Source: Hyperoplus lanceolatus (lineage: Eukaryota > Chordata > Actinopteri > Uranoscopiformes > Ammodytidae). From it: 64,000 nucleotides of DNA. Below the pieces are notes generated by a model. The model was not told the origin of the DNA. It saw only the letters and a program-made list of their open reading frames with translations, and searched no databases. The stretch covers positions 5,937,501-6,001,500 of the forward strand of contig CM049403.1 in the NCBI GenBank assembly GCA_026929865.2, in the 5' to 3' direction. The position numbers and the translations under genes are program-made. Of this stretch, positions 38,899 through 50,744 are shown piece after piece (the first letter of the stretch is position 1; each line of letters begins with the position of its first letter).

Positions 38899-39167
38899 AT
38901 TTGGAGTTTTTTATTTTTGAAACAAATACTGTAGGAATTTGCAACATATATATGTTATTATTTTAAAAGTAGTTAGTAAGGTTTGAGATAAGCAGAAAAA
39001 CCACATAGGTCATAATGGCCTTTAGCCCACAAGCTGCACAACAACAACTGTCGCAAGACACAGCAGAAAGATAGGAACACATATTGCAATATCCTGCTAC
39101 AAATAGACTATATCTATTAGAAGCAGCTAGGTTCTAATATGGCTTGATTTAAGATCTGTTACACACA

Positions 39168-39285
39168 CATACACACATGCACACTCTCACTCACACACAG
39201 ACAGATACACACAAACAAACATACACACATGCACACTCTCACTCACACACAGACAGATACACGCACACAGACACACACACACAAA
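39168..39285. repeat. CA-rich minisatellite, two copies of about 52 bases
   Basis: CATACACACATGCACACTCT begins at 39168 and again at 39220, with CACTCACACACAGACAGATA following in both. A diverged third portion trails to about 39285. A compound CA-derived tandem duplication. Confidence 0.9.
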
Positions 39286-40619
39286 TGCCTGATAAAAGGC
39301 CATAGTGCTTGTCACTATGTGCGCTGAATCGCCCGAGGAAGATGGCTGCTGGAGGGGCTCCCCTGTTCCAAGTTGAGGATAGGCTAGGTACATAGGATAA
39401 GATAAGATCTGAACAAGAGCCTTTCTTTTGTAATGAATAAGTAACATCTGTGTTGATAGTAGAAGCTGTCTACAAGCTGTACCTTGATGTCAACCTGTAA
39501 TAAAGTGAAGACCTACTCCTCTGCTCTCCGCGTCTCCCTTCGCATGTTGAGGTGTCTCCTTCCTAGTAATCAAATGCCAGTGGAATAGATCAAGGCCACT
39601 CGGCCACGGTAATATCTATTTCACTACAATACTTTTATTATTGGGAGGATTGTTCAATAAAATTTGAAATATACTCTAACGGTTGATAACTTGAAAATGA
39701 TACTGACTGTGATTTGCATCGTCTATTTCGGAAAATCTGGGAAAATCTCATTTGCATTATAATTTGGAGCGCAGTGTATAAAATAACACTTAAGATTTAA
39801 GAGATTACGCTCTGGGGGTCCCTGTTTAAGGAATGCTGAAATCACTGCACATTTATTTGCTCTAATTCTAGTCATACAAAAATGTAACTAATCTACACAT
39901 GCAGGTTATCTAAGGAGAGGTTTGCTGTTTATTTTCTGCAAGACATCAGGAGGTTAATAGAGGAATTTCTTATATAAACAAGAGCGTCATTGCAAAACAA
40001 CTGCTGACCAGATGTAACATTAAGCACACAGCAACACCCCTCATAGCTAAATAGCAATGATTGAAACGGAACTTTGCATAGTTGAAATGGAAGGCAAGAT
40101 CTAAAAACTGAAGAGAAAAAGAAGTCACAGAAGGTGCAATCCCTACTGCAAGAATGGTGGATTAGCGGATTTCTCAACTATTGCCGTATGCTGATGTAAC
40201 TGCACCTTACAAGTCTCACTCAGTGGCGCACTTAAATCCTTCAGCAAATTAAACCTACTTGTCAAAAAAGCTCTTTCAATTACAGACCTTTGGCGAGTAT
40301 TTATCAGCACAGACAGGTGAAACTGTGTTGTGTTTAGTGCTCTCTTTAAAAAAACGTTCGTCAATCACCATCATTGTGACGGTACACTGAGATATTTCCT
40401 TCTTAGGCGACTCAGAGATTTCCAAAATGTTTTCATATCACAGGTACTGAGCTGGTATTTTACTGTTGAACACAGCTTATCCTCCACTGCTACAATGAGC
40501 ACTGCACATCTATCCCCTTATTCAAACTTGTATTGGGTTTCGGCTTGGGGACATAATCCCTTCCCCGCGACTCACTCACTGGCAAAGCCCACATAGAATC
40601 AACTCATCAATACCACTGT

Positions 40620-40880
40620 TTACTGAATACAGAGGACTTCGCTCAAGAATTCCTTTGGAACAGCGCAGCATTTGAGAGATATGAATGAGTGCAAAGCTCA
40701 TGCCAATTTCATCCGGGCCTTTATTTTTTAAATACTTGAGCTACCATTAAGCAATTGCAGCAGACACAGATTTCGTGTCGCATTTGTATCCGAATAATTT
40801 TTATGCTCGGACCCGATGAAAGAGGCTGACAAAAAGCCAGGCTTCTTTAGCCCTTTGTACTGACTCACAGGTATTGCTAC
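40620..40880. promoter_or_regulatory. Candidate regulatory patch upstream of the lpp start
   Basis: Repeat-free, compositionally balanced sequence with AAGCAATTGCAGC and AATAATTTTTATGC, motifs of homeodomain and Hox/Cdx type. Inference from texture; no conservation data. Confidence 0.22.
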
Positions 40881-41091
40881 AATTGTACACGCTTTTCTTT
40901 AGGAGTAGAAAAAAAGGGCCCAGCGGGTTGGCAGCCACAGGGCCGTTTCCTTCTCTCCCACTCTACATTCTTCTGTACTGGGCTGCAGGACCACAGACAC
41001 ATAACAATGAAGAGCTTTGGGTCCATAGCTGCATCGTGTCACACTGAGCCAGGGTTTCCTCATACTCACCATATCAATGGCTAAGCTCATT

Positions 41092-42575
41092 GGCCCTCAT
41101 TTATCAACCGTGCGTAGACCAGAAAAGTGGGTGTACGCACATTTCCACGCAAACCTAGGCATTTATCAATATGGACGTGAGCATAGGATACGCTCAAATC
41201 CCACGCCAGCTCTCAGCTCGTGTACGCAAGTTTGTAAACAGCATGGACTCGCAGTGCAGGCTGTGCCGGCTAGCCGATGACTTTGTTGGACAATGATAAG
41301 AAGATAATACAAATGCAGTGTTTGCTCAGACCGAAATAAAGATATTAATCACTTAAAAATGTGCAGTTTATGGTGTGCAACTGAGTAGGAAAGCTGATTC
41401 AATAGTGCACACACCGGCCACTTAGGAGCGCTGCATGGGACTGCGTAAGGGCAGTTGTGTCTGTCTTGGAGAAGCTGGGGGGACACTGAGGCAAGGGGGC
41501 TGCACTCATTCAAAATGTTAGCCTAAGTATTAAATATGTAGTAGGCCTACACTGCTCTTTATTATAAAAAATACACGGCACAACATTCAGCTTAACATTT
41601 TATTTATTTGACGCACTTTTTAGATGTTAGTACCTCTTTTAATGTGTCATTGATCGCTTAAGCAAGCGATTTATTTCCACCGTTAACCGGCACGTTTTTC
41701 CGATCTGCTGGTGGAACAGAACAGTGAGCGCTCTCACAGCTGATCGTTGCCGGGTCAGCGTGTGCAGCTGACGGCCGGGCTGACCACTCGTGCCAAGCGC
41801 ATGCTGTCATACAGTAAAACGCAAAATGTGTTATTTTTAGTTTTAAAAACCCTTTTGAGTAGTGCTATCTAAAAAGGGCCAATACATTCTAATCATTCAA
41901 ATATCTGCAGACGTGTATTTATTTTATGGGGACCATTATCGGACAGTTGGTGCGTCTTTTTCTCCTCTACCACTTAGGCTATATTATGCCCGCACCCCCA
42001 GTTGGTTGCATTTCAGAACAGCAACACGCTTTTTTTAGTGGCGATTTTTGAGTCAGACCACTTTTTCTTCATCTATGTAAAGAAATGGCGACATATAATT
42101 GTATATGCTGTTTTATAGCATTTGAGCGATAGCCTACTGATGTAAACCTCAAATGCAAAATCCTCAGCTGGAGATCGTTTGGTGTCAACACAAACGCTGT
42201 TGACCGCAGCAGTTATTTCCTTCCTCACTGCTGCCTTCTGTCGTTCTTTGATGCCGCTTGTAATGCTCCGAATTGAAACTATTTTTTTTATACTTTTGCT
42301 GTTATTCTGTGAATTTCTACTTCAGAGAAGTTCCTCTTCTGTGCCGTAATGCGCATATCCATGTCGGAAAAACCTCTGGGCGAGGCCTCCAAACTGAGAA
42401 AATATAGGGGCGTGATACGATTGTTTTCAGCCGCCGCATTTATCAATAATGGCCTGGCGTATGCTGAGATTGGCTAGATACAGCTGTTTGATAAATCCCA
42501 CGCGATACCTGGCGTAGGGAGGTATTTGCGCCAGAATCTGCACCAGTTTCCACGCAAGTTTGATAAATGAGGGCC
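41092..42575. mobile_element. 1.5 kb inverted-repeat DNA element, GGCCCTCATTTATCAA ends
   Basis: The left end GGCCCTCATTTATCAA (from 41092) is matched inversely by TTGATAAATGAGGGCC (to 42575), with ATT on both sides (41089-41091 and 42576-42578). Subterminal GTACGCACATTTCCACGCAA on the left and TTTCCACGCAAGTTTG on the right resemble those of the element at 17259-19362, so both probably belong to one superfamily with 3-base target duplications. No transposase recognised. Confidence 0.82.
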
Positions 42576-42699
42576 ATTATGAGGTTCTCAACCACAGTGA
42601 GAGATGGTTATTACAAATACAACAATCAGCAACATAGCGCTTGGGATTGATTACAAGCTGGTAAAGGCATTTTAACAGTTCCTAAAGTATAAACCAAGA

Positions 42700-43150
42700 A
42701 CCACTGCAAGGCGACTTTTATTATTATGGCCCTTGCCTGTGGAACAACCTGCCAGAGGATATAAGGGCAACAGAGAGAGATTTTTCATATTTTTTAAAAG
42801 AAGGCTCAAGACCCACCTCTTGAGTTTTGCTTTTAACTTAATCTCATTTACTGGCCTTAAATATACTGTATTTACTTGTTTACTTGCATTTAATTAATTA
42901 TTCATTTAAGGTTTTTATATTCACTTTTACTGATTTAGCTACTTTATAATTAATTTTTAACCCATTTATTAGTATATTTGAGTGTGCCCTTTATTCGTGC
43001 CATATAATTTTTATTTACTTTAAGTATTATTCATTTATTTTAACTTTTACTTATTGATTATTTTATCTAATTTTACATTTTATTTTATTACTATCACGAC
43101 TTTGTCTCCTGACCCTTTTCCTCAAAAGGGTCTGGGATAGCGTTTCCTCA
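42700..43150 (+). mobile_element. LINE 3' end fragment (L2/CR1-like)
   Basis: A remnant of the reverse transcriptase C-terminus: LWNNLPEDIRATERDF, then after a one-base frameshift in a T run, FKRRLKTHLLSF. Fish L2/CR1-type LINEs have LWNSLP...SFKKxLKTHLF there. A long AT-rich 3' region follows to about 43150. 5'-truncated and inactive. Confidence 0.6.
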
Positions 43151-43899
43151 CTTCCCTTTTTTATTGTTTTGATCTGATTTGTTTATCTATATTTTAGAGG
43201 TACAATTACCCATTGATTTTAAGTGTATTCCATTTCCTATTTGGTCTCAGATGCCATATGGGTTAACTTTACTCAGAACTAATTGTTTGTTGCACAGTTA
43301 TAAGCCCATGTCATACCATAGAACTCATCGAAATTTAATGACAGTGGATTTAGTTCAGACTGTAGTAGTAGAGTCTCTCCTTGTTAGCAGCTCTTGCAGT
43401 TTGTCAAATATATGTGCTAAATTACACCGATGTGACACATTCCCATTCCCCATTTAGACAGTCATTTAAAAGAAACAGAAACTTTTGTTGTTGCTGAAAC
43501 GCATAAGGTCAATGAGATTTGTTCCAATTGTAGGAAACAACTTTGATTTGATTATTTGGATCCACGCCATCACAGGGAAATTCCCCTCCACAGCAGTTGA
43601 GGATTTAACTCAGGGATTTCTAACAGATCTCGCCAACAAAAATGGTACTGCAAATGAGTTGTTTTTATGATGTTTAGACATTCTTGAACGGCCTTAGTAG
43701 AACCAAACAAAAAGTAGACGATTTCGTACGTCTAACATTTGGGCGCATTTGGACTTCCGTGATTCATCCGTGGATCACTCCGTCAAATAAATCAGATTGT
43801 TGTTGAGCTCCTGAAGAAAAACAAAATGCTGAAATCCTGCCTGGCCAGGAGCATCTGTGCAGCATCAGCAGGGCTGTGTTAAATGCTTTGGCCATAAAG

Positions 43900-44180
43900 C
43901 AGTCCTCAGGCCCAGTTGTTAGGACTCCTTTTTAATCTTCTCCACTGCTCACTCGGCAGCGCCATGACCCTTGCTGACCCCGCAAAGCAGATTAATTGAA
44001 AAAGCAAAGTTAAACTAGTTGTTTTTGGAAGGATTAATCCTTAATTGACTGATGGCTGTTGCTGTTTATGAGTTCCCGCTGCTTAACACCAAATTCAAAC
44101 CCGGCTCACTGGTCCGTCTAACAGAATCCAGCCAGGGTATCTATGTCAGCACCCTTAATCACTCTGGGGTTGTCTTAATC
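43900..44180. promoter_or_regulatory. Candidate regulatory patch with an OTX-like palindrome
   Basis: GGATTAATCC at 44031-44040 is a perfect palindrome of two TAATCC bicoid-type half sites, followed at once by TTAATTGA and preceded at 43991 by ATTAATTGA. The surroundings are repeat-free. Binding and conservation are inferred, not shown. Confidence 0.3.
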
Positions 44181-46029
44181 TCTCCATTTTAGGCATGACG
44201 TCTTATTTACTTGTTTTGTGCTCTTCACTTTCCTTGTAGAAAGTGATCGCAGCTCAGTTGAACATCATCCAGTGTCTCATAGAAAGACTCAGTGATTGTA
44301 TAAGAATGGTCTCTCATCCTCAGTGTGTAAACATGGGGCTTGATAGCAAGTAACAACAATAGCTTGTGAGTTGTGAACAAAAGCTACAATTGCTCTATCA
44401 TAAGCCAGTTCAATACATCATTATTTTCCTTTGCATTGTTCAGGCGAGTGGCCTCTCCCAGGCAGCAGAGCTCCATTGATTCAGTGAAATAGATTCACAC
44501 TGACAGCGTTTGCATTCTAAATATGTACTTTTCTACTAAAAGTGTCTCTGTGCCAGACAAAAAGTTAAACCAATTATTTACTTATTGAAAATGAACTGCC
44601 ATTAACTGAATGAAGACTGCTAAACCATCATGTGGAGGCCAATATAATCTGTAGCTAAACGCACCACAGTAATCAAACTTCATTGGATTTTTTATAGCTT
44701 TTTATCTGTTTTCAAAACGATTACTTGATTCAAAATGTGGTAAAAAATTCATAAAAAAAATACAATGTTGAAGTTCACAATGAGATGTTCTCTTCGAATG
44801 TTACAGTTAGATACTATTTTGACACACATACAATGATAAAAAAAAAATCAGGCCGGATCTACATCAAACGTGATGTAAATGCTTCACCTCTTCAAGCACA
44901 AATTATGTATCATTAGTTGGAATTGGCAGTATGTTTCTTTAGTCAGTGGTAGCCTTCCTGCACATTGTTCTACAAAGCATAAAATACAGGGCTCTTTCTC
45001 TGATACAGAACAGTTTTATAATTGCAACATAGGGCAAAGCTTCGAAATTCGAGACAGACGGAATTTTTTCCGAGATGATGAGTACCAATCATTAATATCT
45101 TTTATTTACTTGATATAAGCAAATGAGAAAATATTTTATATGGCATTTTGCTATGTAAGTATACATGTAAGCATTGACTAGATAATTCTTCGTGGGTTTT
45201 TTTCTTTCAGTCTTGACAGCAGTTTTACATTTAATGCATGCATACTGATGAGATTATGAGGTTGAAAAAAGCTCTTAGGAAAATGTAACGAACACTATGA
45301 ATCAGTAAGTGCTCAAAAAGAGGTTTACAGTACAGCCATATAACGAGAGAAAAGACGACAACATTTTCTAAGAAAATAGGCTATAATAAAATGTCCCTGA
45401 AAGTCCAGCAAACACAGAAGGTTTTGAGGCCTTATTTTCTGAAATGACTCGAAGGAATGATAAATTCTACAGTGAAGCAAAACTGTTCTTGTAATTCAGC
45501 TGGCAGTCACCCTCACTTTCTTTATAGATACAAACACTCAAACTTTGCAAGTATCTTTCTTCTATGGGTTTTGGTGATGTTGGTGGAAAGGGTTGTGTCT
45601 AATAAAACATACCAAGCTTTGCCAGATATTTTGCCTAAAAAAAAAGAAAGAATCAGAGCTCCAGATCTCAGAGGGCATGAGTAACTTATTATTACTAGAA
45701 GAACAAAAGAGTTAATGAAAGCCGTAGCCGGGAAGGAAGCTTCCTGGACCACCTGTTTCTACGTTTTCATATTCAGTGAAGAAGAGCTCAGGTTCCCCTA
45801 TGGGCACCTTGCCATCTGTTTCTAAAACATAGATCCAATTTTGGTATTCAACCACTGTGCATGCTTTGCAAAACACAGACACCTCAGAGCTTGCTAATTT
45901 CATTGTGTGCCTTTTTACAGTTTGTGCAAATGTAATGTCTCGACTCTCGACCAGGCTATACGAGGGTGAATACGTGTGAGGAGGACATAGACAAATTATT
46001 TAGAGTATTGAGTTAATCTAATGATTTAA

Positions 46030-46300
46030 TACTGAAGCAAAAGTCTCCACTTCTCCACATTCGAATGAAAAACACAAGCATGACTACAACTAGATGTCAT
46101 TGTATCATAAATCAATTATAGCGAAGACCATTAGTGTTATCAGGACGTGAGAACATCATTTTGATGTGGCTGTTAAGGGAGTTCTCGGCAGCTAATCAGA
46201 CATTATGATAACAAAGAGTCAGCTACAGGAGATAAGAGCATCAAAGATAACCAGCGTAATTGCATCACCTAATTATTAGGTAATTGTTATTTCGATAAAT
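46030..46300. promoter_or_regulatory. Candidate regulatory patch with homeodomain sites
   Basis: Repeat-free stretch with CCTAATTATTAGG at 46268-46280 followed by TAATTG, plus GATAA and ATCAAAG motifs (46230-46254). Dense with developmental-type motifs. Inference only. Confidence 0.3.
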
Positions 46301-46754
46301 TCAGTCTTCTTATCATTATTATATATTTTCAAACATACAAATCTGAGTAGTGTCTTCGTTTTCAAAGTCTTATTAAACCTATTTACAGCCTGGGCCACAA
46401 AACCATTTTAGTCTGTATGTTTAGGTCATATCTCCATGACAACACTGAGGGGGGTGAATTTTTTTGGCCCACGCTAGTTTTTATTCTTTTGGAGGTTAAA
46501 ATGTATTGGCGCGATCTCTTGAGTGACAGCTCTCCGCCCGTTGTCCCTCACTTTGCCTCGGAGGTATACGTCAGCTATCTCCCTCCCCCCGACGTGACAT
46601 CGATTCCCCTTTTCGGCAAGAGGAGTGAGGCGGTGTAAAAATCTCACAAGATGGCGAAGCACACAAACCAGGATTATTGGATGCCGTGTGAATAACTGAG
46701 GTCAGCCCGGATGCTATATCCATATTATTTACTATCTATGATTAAAAACAAAAG

Positions 46755-47598
46755 CTAATCAGCCAATCACCTGGCAGCAATTTAATGCATTTATGCATTT
46801 AGACACGGTCAAGACAATGTACTGAAGTCAAACCGAGCATCAGAATGGGGAAAAAAGGGGGTTTAGGTGACTTTGAACATGGCATGGTTGATGGTGCACG
46901 GCAGGATGGATCCATACTTTCATGTTGTTAACGCCAAATTCTGAACCTGCCATCTGAATGTCGCAACTGAAATCGAGACTCATCAGACCAGGCATTATTT
47001 TTCAATCTTCTGTTGTCCAATATTGGTGATCCTGTGAGAATTGTAGCCTCATTTTCCTGTTTTTAGCTGACAGGAGTGGCACCCGGTGGGGTCTTCTGTT
47101 GCTGTAGCCCATCTGCTTCATGGTTGGTCGTGTTTTTGTGTTCAGAGATGGTATTCTGCATACCCTGGTTGTAACGAGTGGTTATTTGAGTTACTGTTGC
47201 CTTTCTATCATTTCGAACTAATATGCCCATCCTCCACTGACCTCTGACTTCAACAAGGCATTTTACGTCAACACAAATGCCGCTCAATGGATATTTTTTT
47301 CTTTTTTGGACCATTCTCTGTAAACCCTAGAGATGATTTAGAGTGAGAATCCCAGTAGATCAGCAGTTCCTGAAATACTCATACCAGCCCTCCTGGCACC
47401 CTCAACACTGCCATGTTCAAAGTCACTTAAAACCCCTTTCTTCCCCATTCTGTTGCTCGGTTTCAACTTCAATAAGTTGTCCCGTCTGGGTCTACATGCC
47501 TAAATGCATTGAGTTGCTGACATGTGATTGGCTGATTAGTTGTATGTGTTACCAAGAAAATGAACCGCTGTACCTAATAAAGTGGCCGGTGAGTGTAG
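46755..47598 (-). pseudogene. Rearranged Tc1-like transposon copy (head-to-head)
   Basis: The right edge GTGGCCGGTGAGTGTA (to about 47598) is a terminal repeat of a common fish Tc1 family. From it, on the minus strand, run the 5' leader, the transposase start (at about 47447: MGKKG, then SDFEHGSV) and HTH text such as DRKATVTQITTRYNQGMQ, continuing to about 46910. There it meets a second, plus-strand copy of the same leader and start (46755-46910: MGKKGGLGDFEHGMVDGAR). The catalytic half and the other terminal repeat are absent. Coding text carries frameshifts in addition to the rearrangement. Confidence 0.82.
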
Positions 47599-48330
47599 AA
47601 AATCAAACTTATAGAAAAAGAAAACAAAATACAGTCAAATTTAAAATAAGGTTTGGAGTGGAGTCAGGTGTAATTATGCTTTCTTAACCCATTGATGACC
47701 ATGGCAATCTAGGATGCATGTCCTTAATGCCTGAGGGTTTTCTGAAAAAATAGAATGAATTGTAAAGTCTACCAAAACCTTAATATCTAAGCCTGTGTAG
47801 CACATAGAAACATGAAATAAAATACATTTAAAAGTTAAGGTTCACAGGTTTTATTTAAACATGCTCCCTTAGCGCTTACAAACAAACACATTTTTCTAAA
47901 AATCGTCAAAATTAGATGGGGGAGAAAAAAAAGAATAAATAATATAAAATATTTAAAAATAATGTGCTAAACGAGGTTATAATCCTGCTTCCTTTTAGCA
48001 TGGATAGTAGTGACTGAGTGTGCAGTGGAGGGATAAAGATAGACAGACATAGGAAGGAGAAGATAGCTTTATTTTATTATTTAGTTCAGTTATCACTGGC
48101 ACCATAAATCCGACTTCCCAGTACAACTGTGCAGACTGACTCCTGCTGTAGGGAGCCGATCAGCTGGTCCAAACGGCTATATACCACGGAGATGAAAACA
48201 AAACTGAAACTTAACTATCGCCTGGCTGGGCTGAATTTGAGTTGGAGCAGCAAAATATAGCCTAAATTCATAAATATTGTTAATAAATAGATGCAATGTG
48301 TGGTGTGACTTTCGTCAGTAGCCTATAGTA

Positions 48331-48875
48331 GGACCAAAAAAGTAGATCACATTACCCCAGTTCTTAGGTCTTTGCACTGGCACTCTTTGCACTTGTCACT
48401 CAAAGAATTGATTTTAAAATATTGATGATGGTCTACAAAGCCTTAAATGGTTTAGGGCCAAAATATATTACTGATCTGCTGATACGTTATGAGCCGCCCA
48501 GAGCCCTTAGGTCGTCTGGGACAAGTCTTTTAAAAGTCCCCAGAGCTAGGACTAAACAGGGAGAGGCGGCATTCAGTGTTTATGCGCCCAATGTCTGGAA
48601 CGGACTGCCAGAGAGTCTGAGGTCCGCTGAGACTCTCAGCTCTTTTAAATCGGGTCTCAAAACGTTCTTGTTTCCCTTTTAACCTGTAATTTTTTTTTTT
48701 TTTTTTTGTAAAATGTTTTAATTCTTTCATTTAAATGTTGTATTTTTATCCATGTTTTAAATTTGTTCCTTTTTTTGTATTTGTATTCTTTATTTGATTT
48801 TAACCCTGTGAAGCACCTTGAGTGGCCCTGTGCCTGAAATGTGCTCTATAAATAAAATTGCCTTGCCTTGCGTTG
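48331..48875 (+). mobile_element. LINE 3' end (L2/CR1-like) with reverse transcriptase C-terminus
   Basis: A 5'-truncated non-LTR retrotransposon. KKVDHITPVLRSLHW is followed, after a frameshift near 48400, by an 86-residue open stretch (48422-48682) with MVYKALNGLGPKYITDLL, VPRARTKQGEAAFSV and VWNGLPESLRSAE, the conserved C-terminus of fish L2/CR1 reverse transcriptases. The 3' tail GTGCTCTATAAATAAAATTG and repeated TTGCC are typical. Fewer changes than the copy at 42.7 kb suggest a younger insertion. Confidence 0.85.
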
Positions 48876-49540
48876 CCTAGTAGACCTTGATTCTGCGCTT
48901 CGAACGCCACTAACTGTGTATTACAGAACAACTGTTCTGTAATACACTATCGCCAACACAGCTGGCGTATTTTTTTGTTATTATTATTTATTTATTAATT
49001 TTTTGATTGGCGTGATTTTCGGCAAACCACACATTTTTTGGGTGGTCACGTGGTCTTAAAATCAACAAAACCCTCCTCATGTGTATTTGAACCAATGACG
49101 GTGCATTCTATGTTGCGCACGCCATGAACATTAGATAAAGTCACAATGCTACGCGACGCAGCATCAGGCAGGAGATACAATGTGGCATGGCGCAGCAGCC
49201 GTCATCAATGGGTCAAAGAGATGAGTTTTGAATTGACTTTTGAATGAGTCTAAGATGCTGATGTTTTGAGGGAGGGAGTTCCAGACGGTTGGGTGCAGTT
49301 ACATAGAATGCTTAATGTCTGAGTTTAAAAATGCGTCATGTAAACTTTAGACATATTTGTAAGACTTTATTTTTTTTAAATAATGCATATTTCAATTAAT
49401 ATAAAGTTCCTGTACACCTATCGACAGTAACAAGTATTTATATGTATTTAAGGGTTCAAAAAAGTAAATGTTTCAATATATATTTTTTGGTTCCACAAGC
49501 ACGGAGCAACTAGTGCAAAGTACATTTCTGAGAGTTGTGC
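48876..49540. other. Gene-free stretch
   Basis: No gene or complete element recognised between the LINE and the next Tc1 end. Confidence 0.5.
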
Positions 49541-49829
49541 CAGTGGCATGGCTGTATACGCTTTTATTGTGGACAGTCTAAGGCACACCTGTGCACTAAT
49601 CATGATGTCAGATCAGCATCTTGATGTGGCACACCTGTGAGGTGGGATGGATTATCTCAGCAAAGCAGAAGTGCTCACTATCACACATTTATACAGATTT
49701 GTGAACAATGTTTGAGAGAAATCATAATATTGTGTATCTGGAATGAATTTTAGATCTTTAAGTCCATCTCATGAAAAATGGGAGCAAAAACAAAAGTGTT
49801 GCGTTTATATTTTTGTTGAGTGTATTTGA
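49541..49829 (+). mobile_element. 3' end fragment of a Tc1-like element
   Basis: The stretch from about 49541 to TATTTTTGTTGAGTGTA at 49829 matches the 3' untranslated region and right terminal repeat of a common fish Tc1 family (AACACTTTTG...ACTCAACAAAAATATAAACG in inverse). No transposase text remains. Confidence 0.68.
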
Positions 49830-49914
49830 GTTGGAGACTTTACTGTCAAGGCCTTACTTTAAAGTCACTTTGAGTGAAAAGTTGCACAACTTAGGCCACT
49901 CCCCCCTATATATA

Positions 49915-50003
49915 AAAATAAAAAACGGACGATTTAATCGTTATCGTAATTTTTCTCTGAAAATAATCGGCATCGGCACTCAAAATTCCATATCGGTCGG
50001 GCC

Positions 50004-50006
<3 letters not shown>
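49915..50006 (-). mobile_element. MITE end fragment (TAGGGCCCGACCGATATGG type)
   Basis: Read on the minus strand, this starts CTAGGGCCCGACCGATATGG and continues through GATTATTTTCAGAG to an ATCG-rich part, matching a common fish MITE end. It abuts the TG tract at 50007, and the other end is not seen. Confidence 0.6.

Positions 50007-50077
<71 letters not shown>
50007..50077. repeat. (GT)35 microsatellite
   Basis: A GT run of about 71 bases directly joined to the MITE end at 50006. Confidence 0.99.
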
Positions 50078-50080
<3 letters not shown>

Positions 50081-50297
50081 CTTTTTTTCACAGCTGCTTC
50101 TTTTGCTGTGCATATATGGAAAAGGCTTTGTGCGGACCACAACCGTCACGTGACCTGTATTCTCAATTTTGGTTACAACACGGGCCTGAAAATCTATCCC
50201 ATATCCATTTAGTCTTTTAGTCTTGCAGTGGTGCTATGACAATTAGTGAGTTAAAACCTACACAAAATAATTAATCAACTCCTATGCTAGAGGCAAC

Positions 50298-50300
<3 letters not shown>

Positions 50301-50393
<93 letters not shown>
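50301..50393. repeat. (TG)46 microsatellite
   Basis: A TG run of about 93 bases, 223 bases after the preceding TG tract. Confidence 0.99.
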
Positions 50394-50395
<2 letters not shown>

Positions 50396-50547
50396 ACTTT
50401 CGCTGGAGCTCCATCGGAATTGAGGGGGCACTGTTTTTTGCCTCATCTAAAAAAAACACATGGCTTGTTTTTCTCATAACCAAAGCTAATCTAATAAATC
50501 AATCATGTATCATGAGAACACTTACTGTACATCATAAGGGAAGCCTC

Positions 50548-50744
50548 TTGCACTTAAGCCAACATTCTATGACACATATATGCATTAACTAGACAGGGGA
50601 ATTGAATGTTTATACACAAAAAACATTGTTATATTTTTAATGAAGATTTGCACTTAAGCCAACATTCTATGACACATATGCATTAACTAGACAGGGGGGT
50701 TGAATGTTTATACACAACACAAATTGTTATCTTGTTATGAAGAT
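50548..50744. repeat. Tandem duplication, two units of about 100 bases
   Basis: Unit 1 at 50548-50647 and unit 2 at 50648-50744 both begin TTGCACTTAAGCCAACATTC and share TGCATTAACTAGACAGGGG and TTGAATGTTTATACACAA. They differ by a few substitutions and small indels, so this is a recent local duplication. No coding content. Confidence 0.95.

Larger units (their letters stand above)
38899..41091. other. Gene-free stretch
   Basis: It contains a CA-rich tandem repeat (39168-39285) and a repeat-poor patch at 40620-40880. The part at 39290-39650 has an AATAAA and abrupt composition change but no clear element ends. No gene recognised. Confidence 0.55.
43151..46740. other. Gene-free stretch
   Basis: About 3.6 kb without recognisable genes or element ends, containing two repeat-poor patches with homeodomain palindromes (43900-44180 and 46030-46300). 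ORFs at 43179-43670 and 45457-45684 show no known domain. Confidence 0.55.

Noticed and set aside
39160-39285. CRISPR-like array
   Set aside because: The repeats are a CA-rich minisatellite in a vertebrate genome, with no unique spacers.
39290-39650. Possible solo LTR (AATAAA at about 39502, end CACTACA)
   Set aside because: I could not find a convincing start, matched ends or flanking duplication, so no family can be named.
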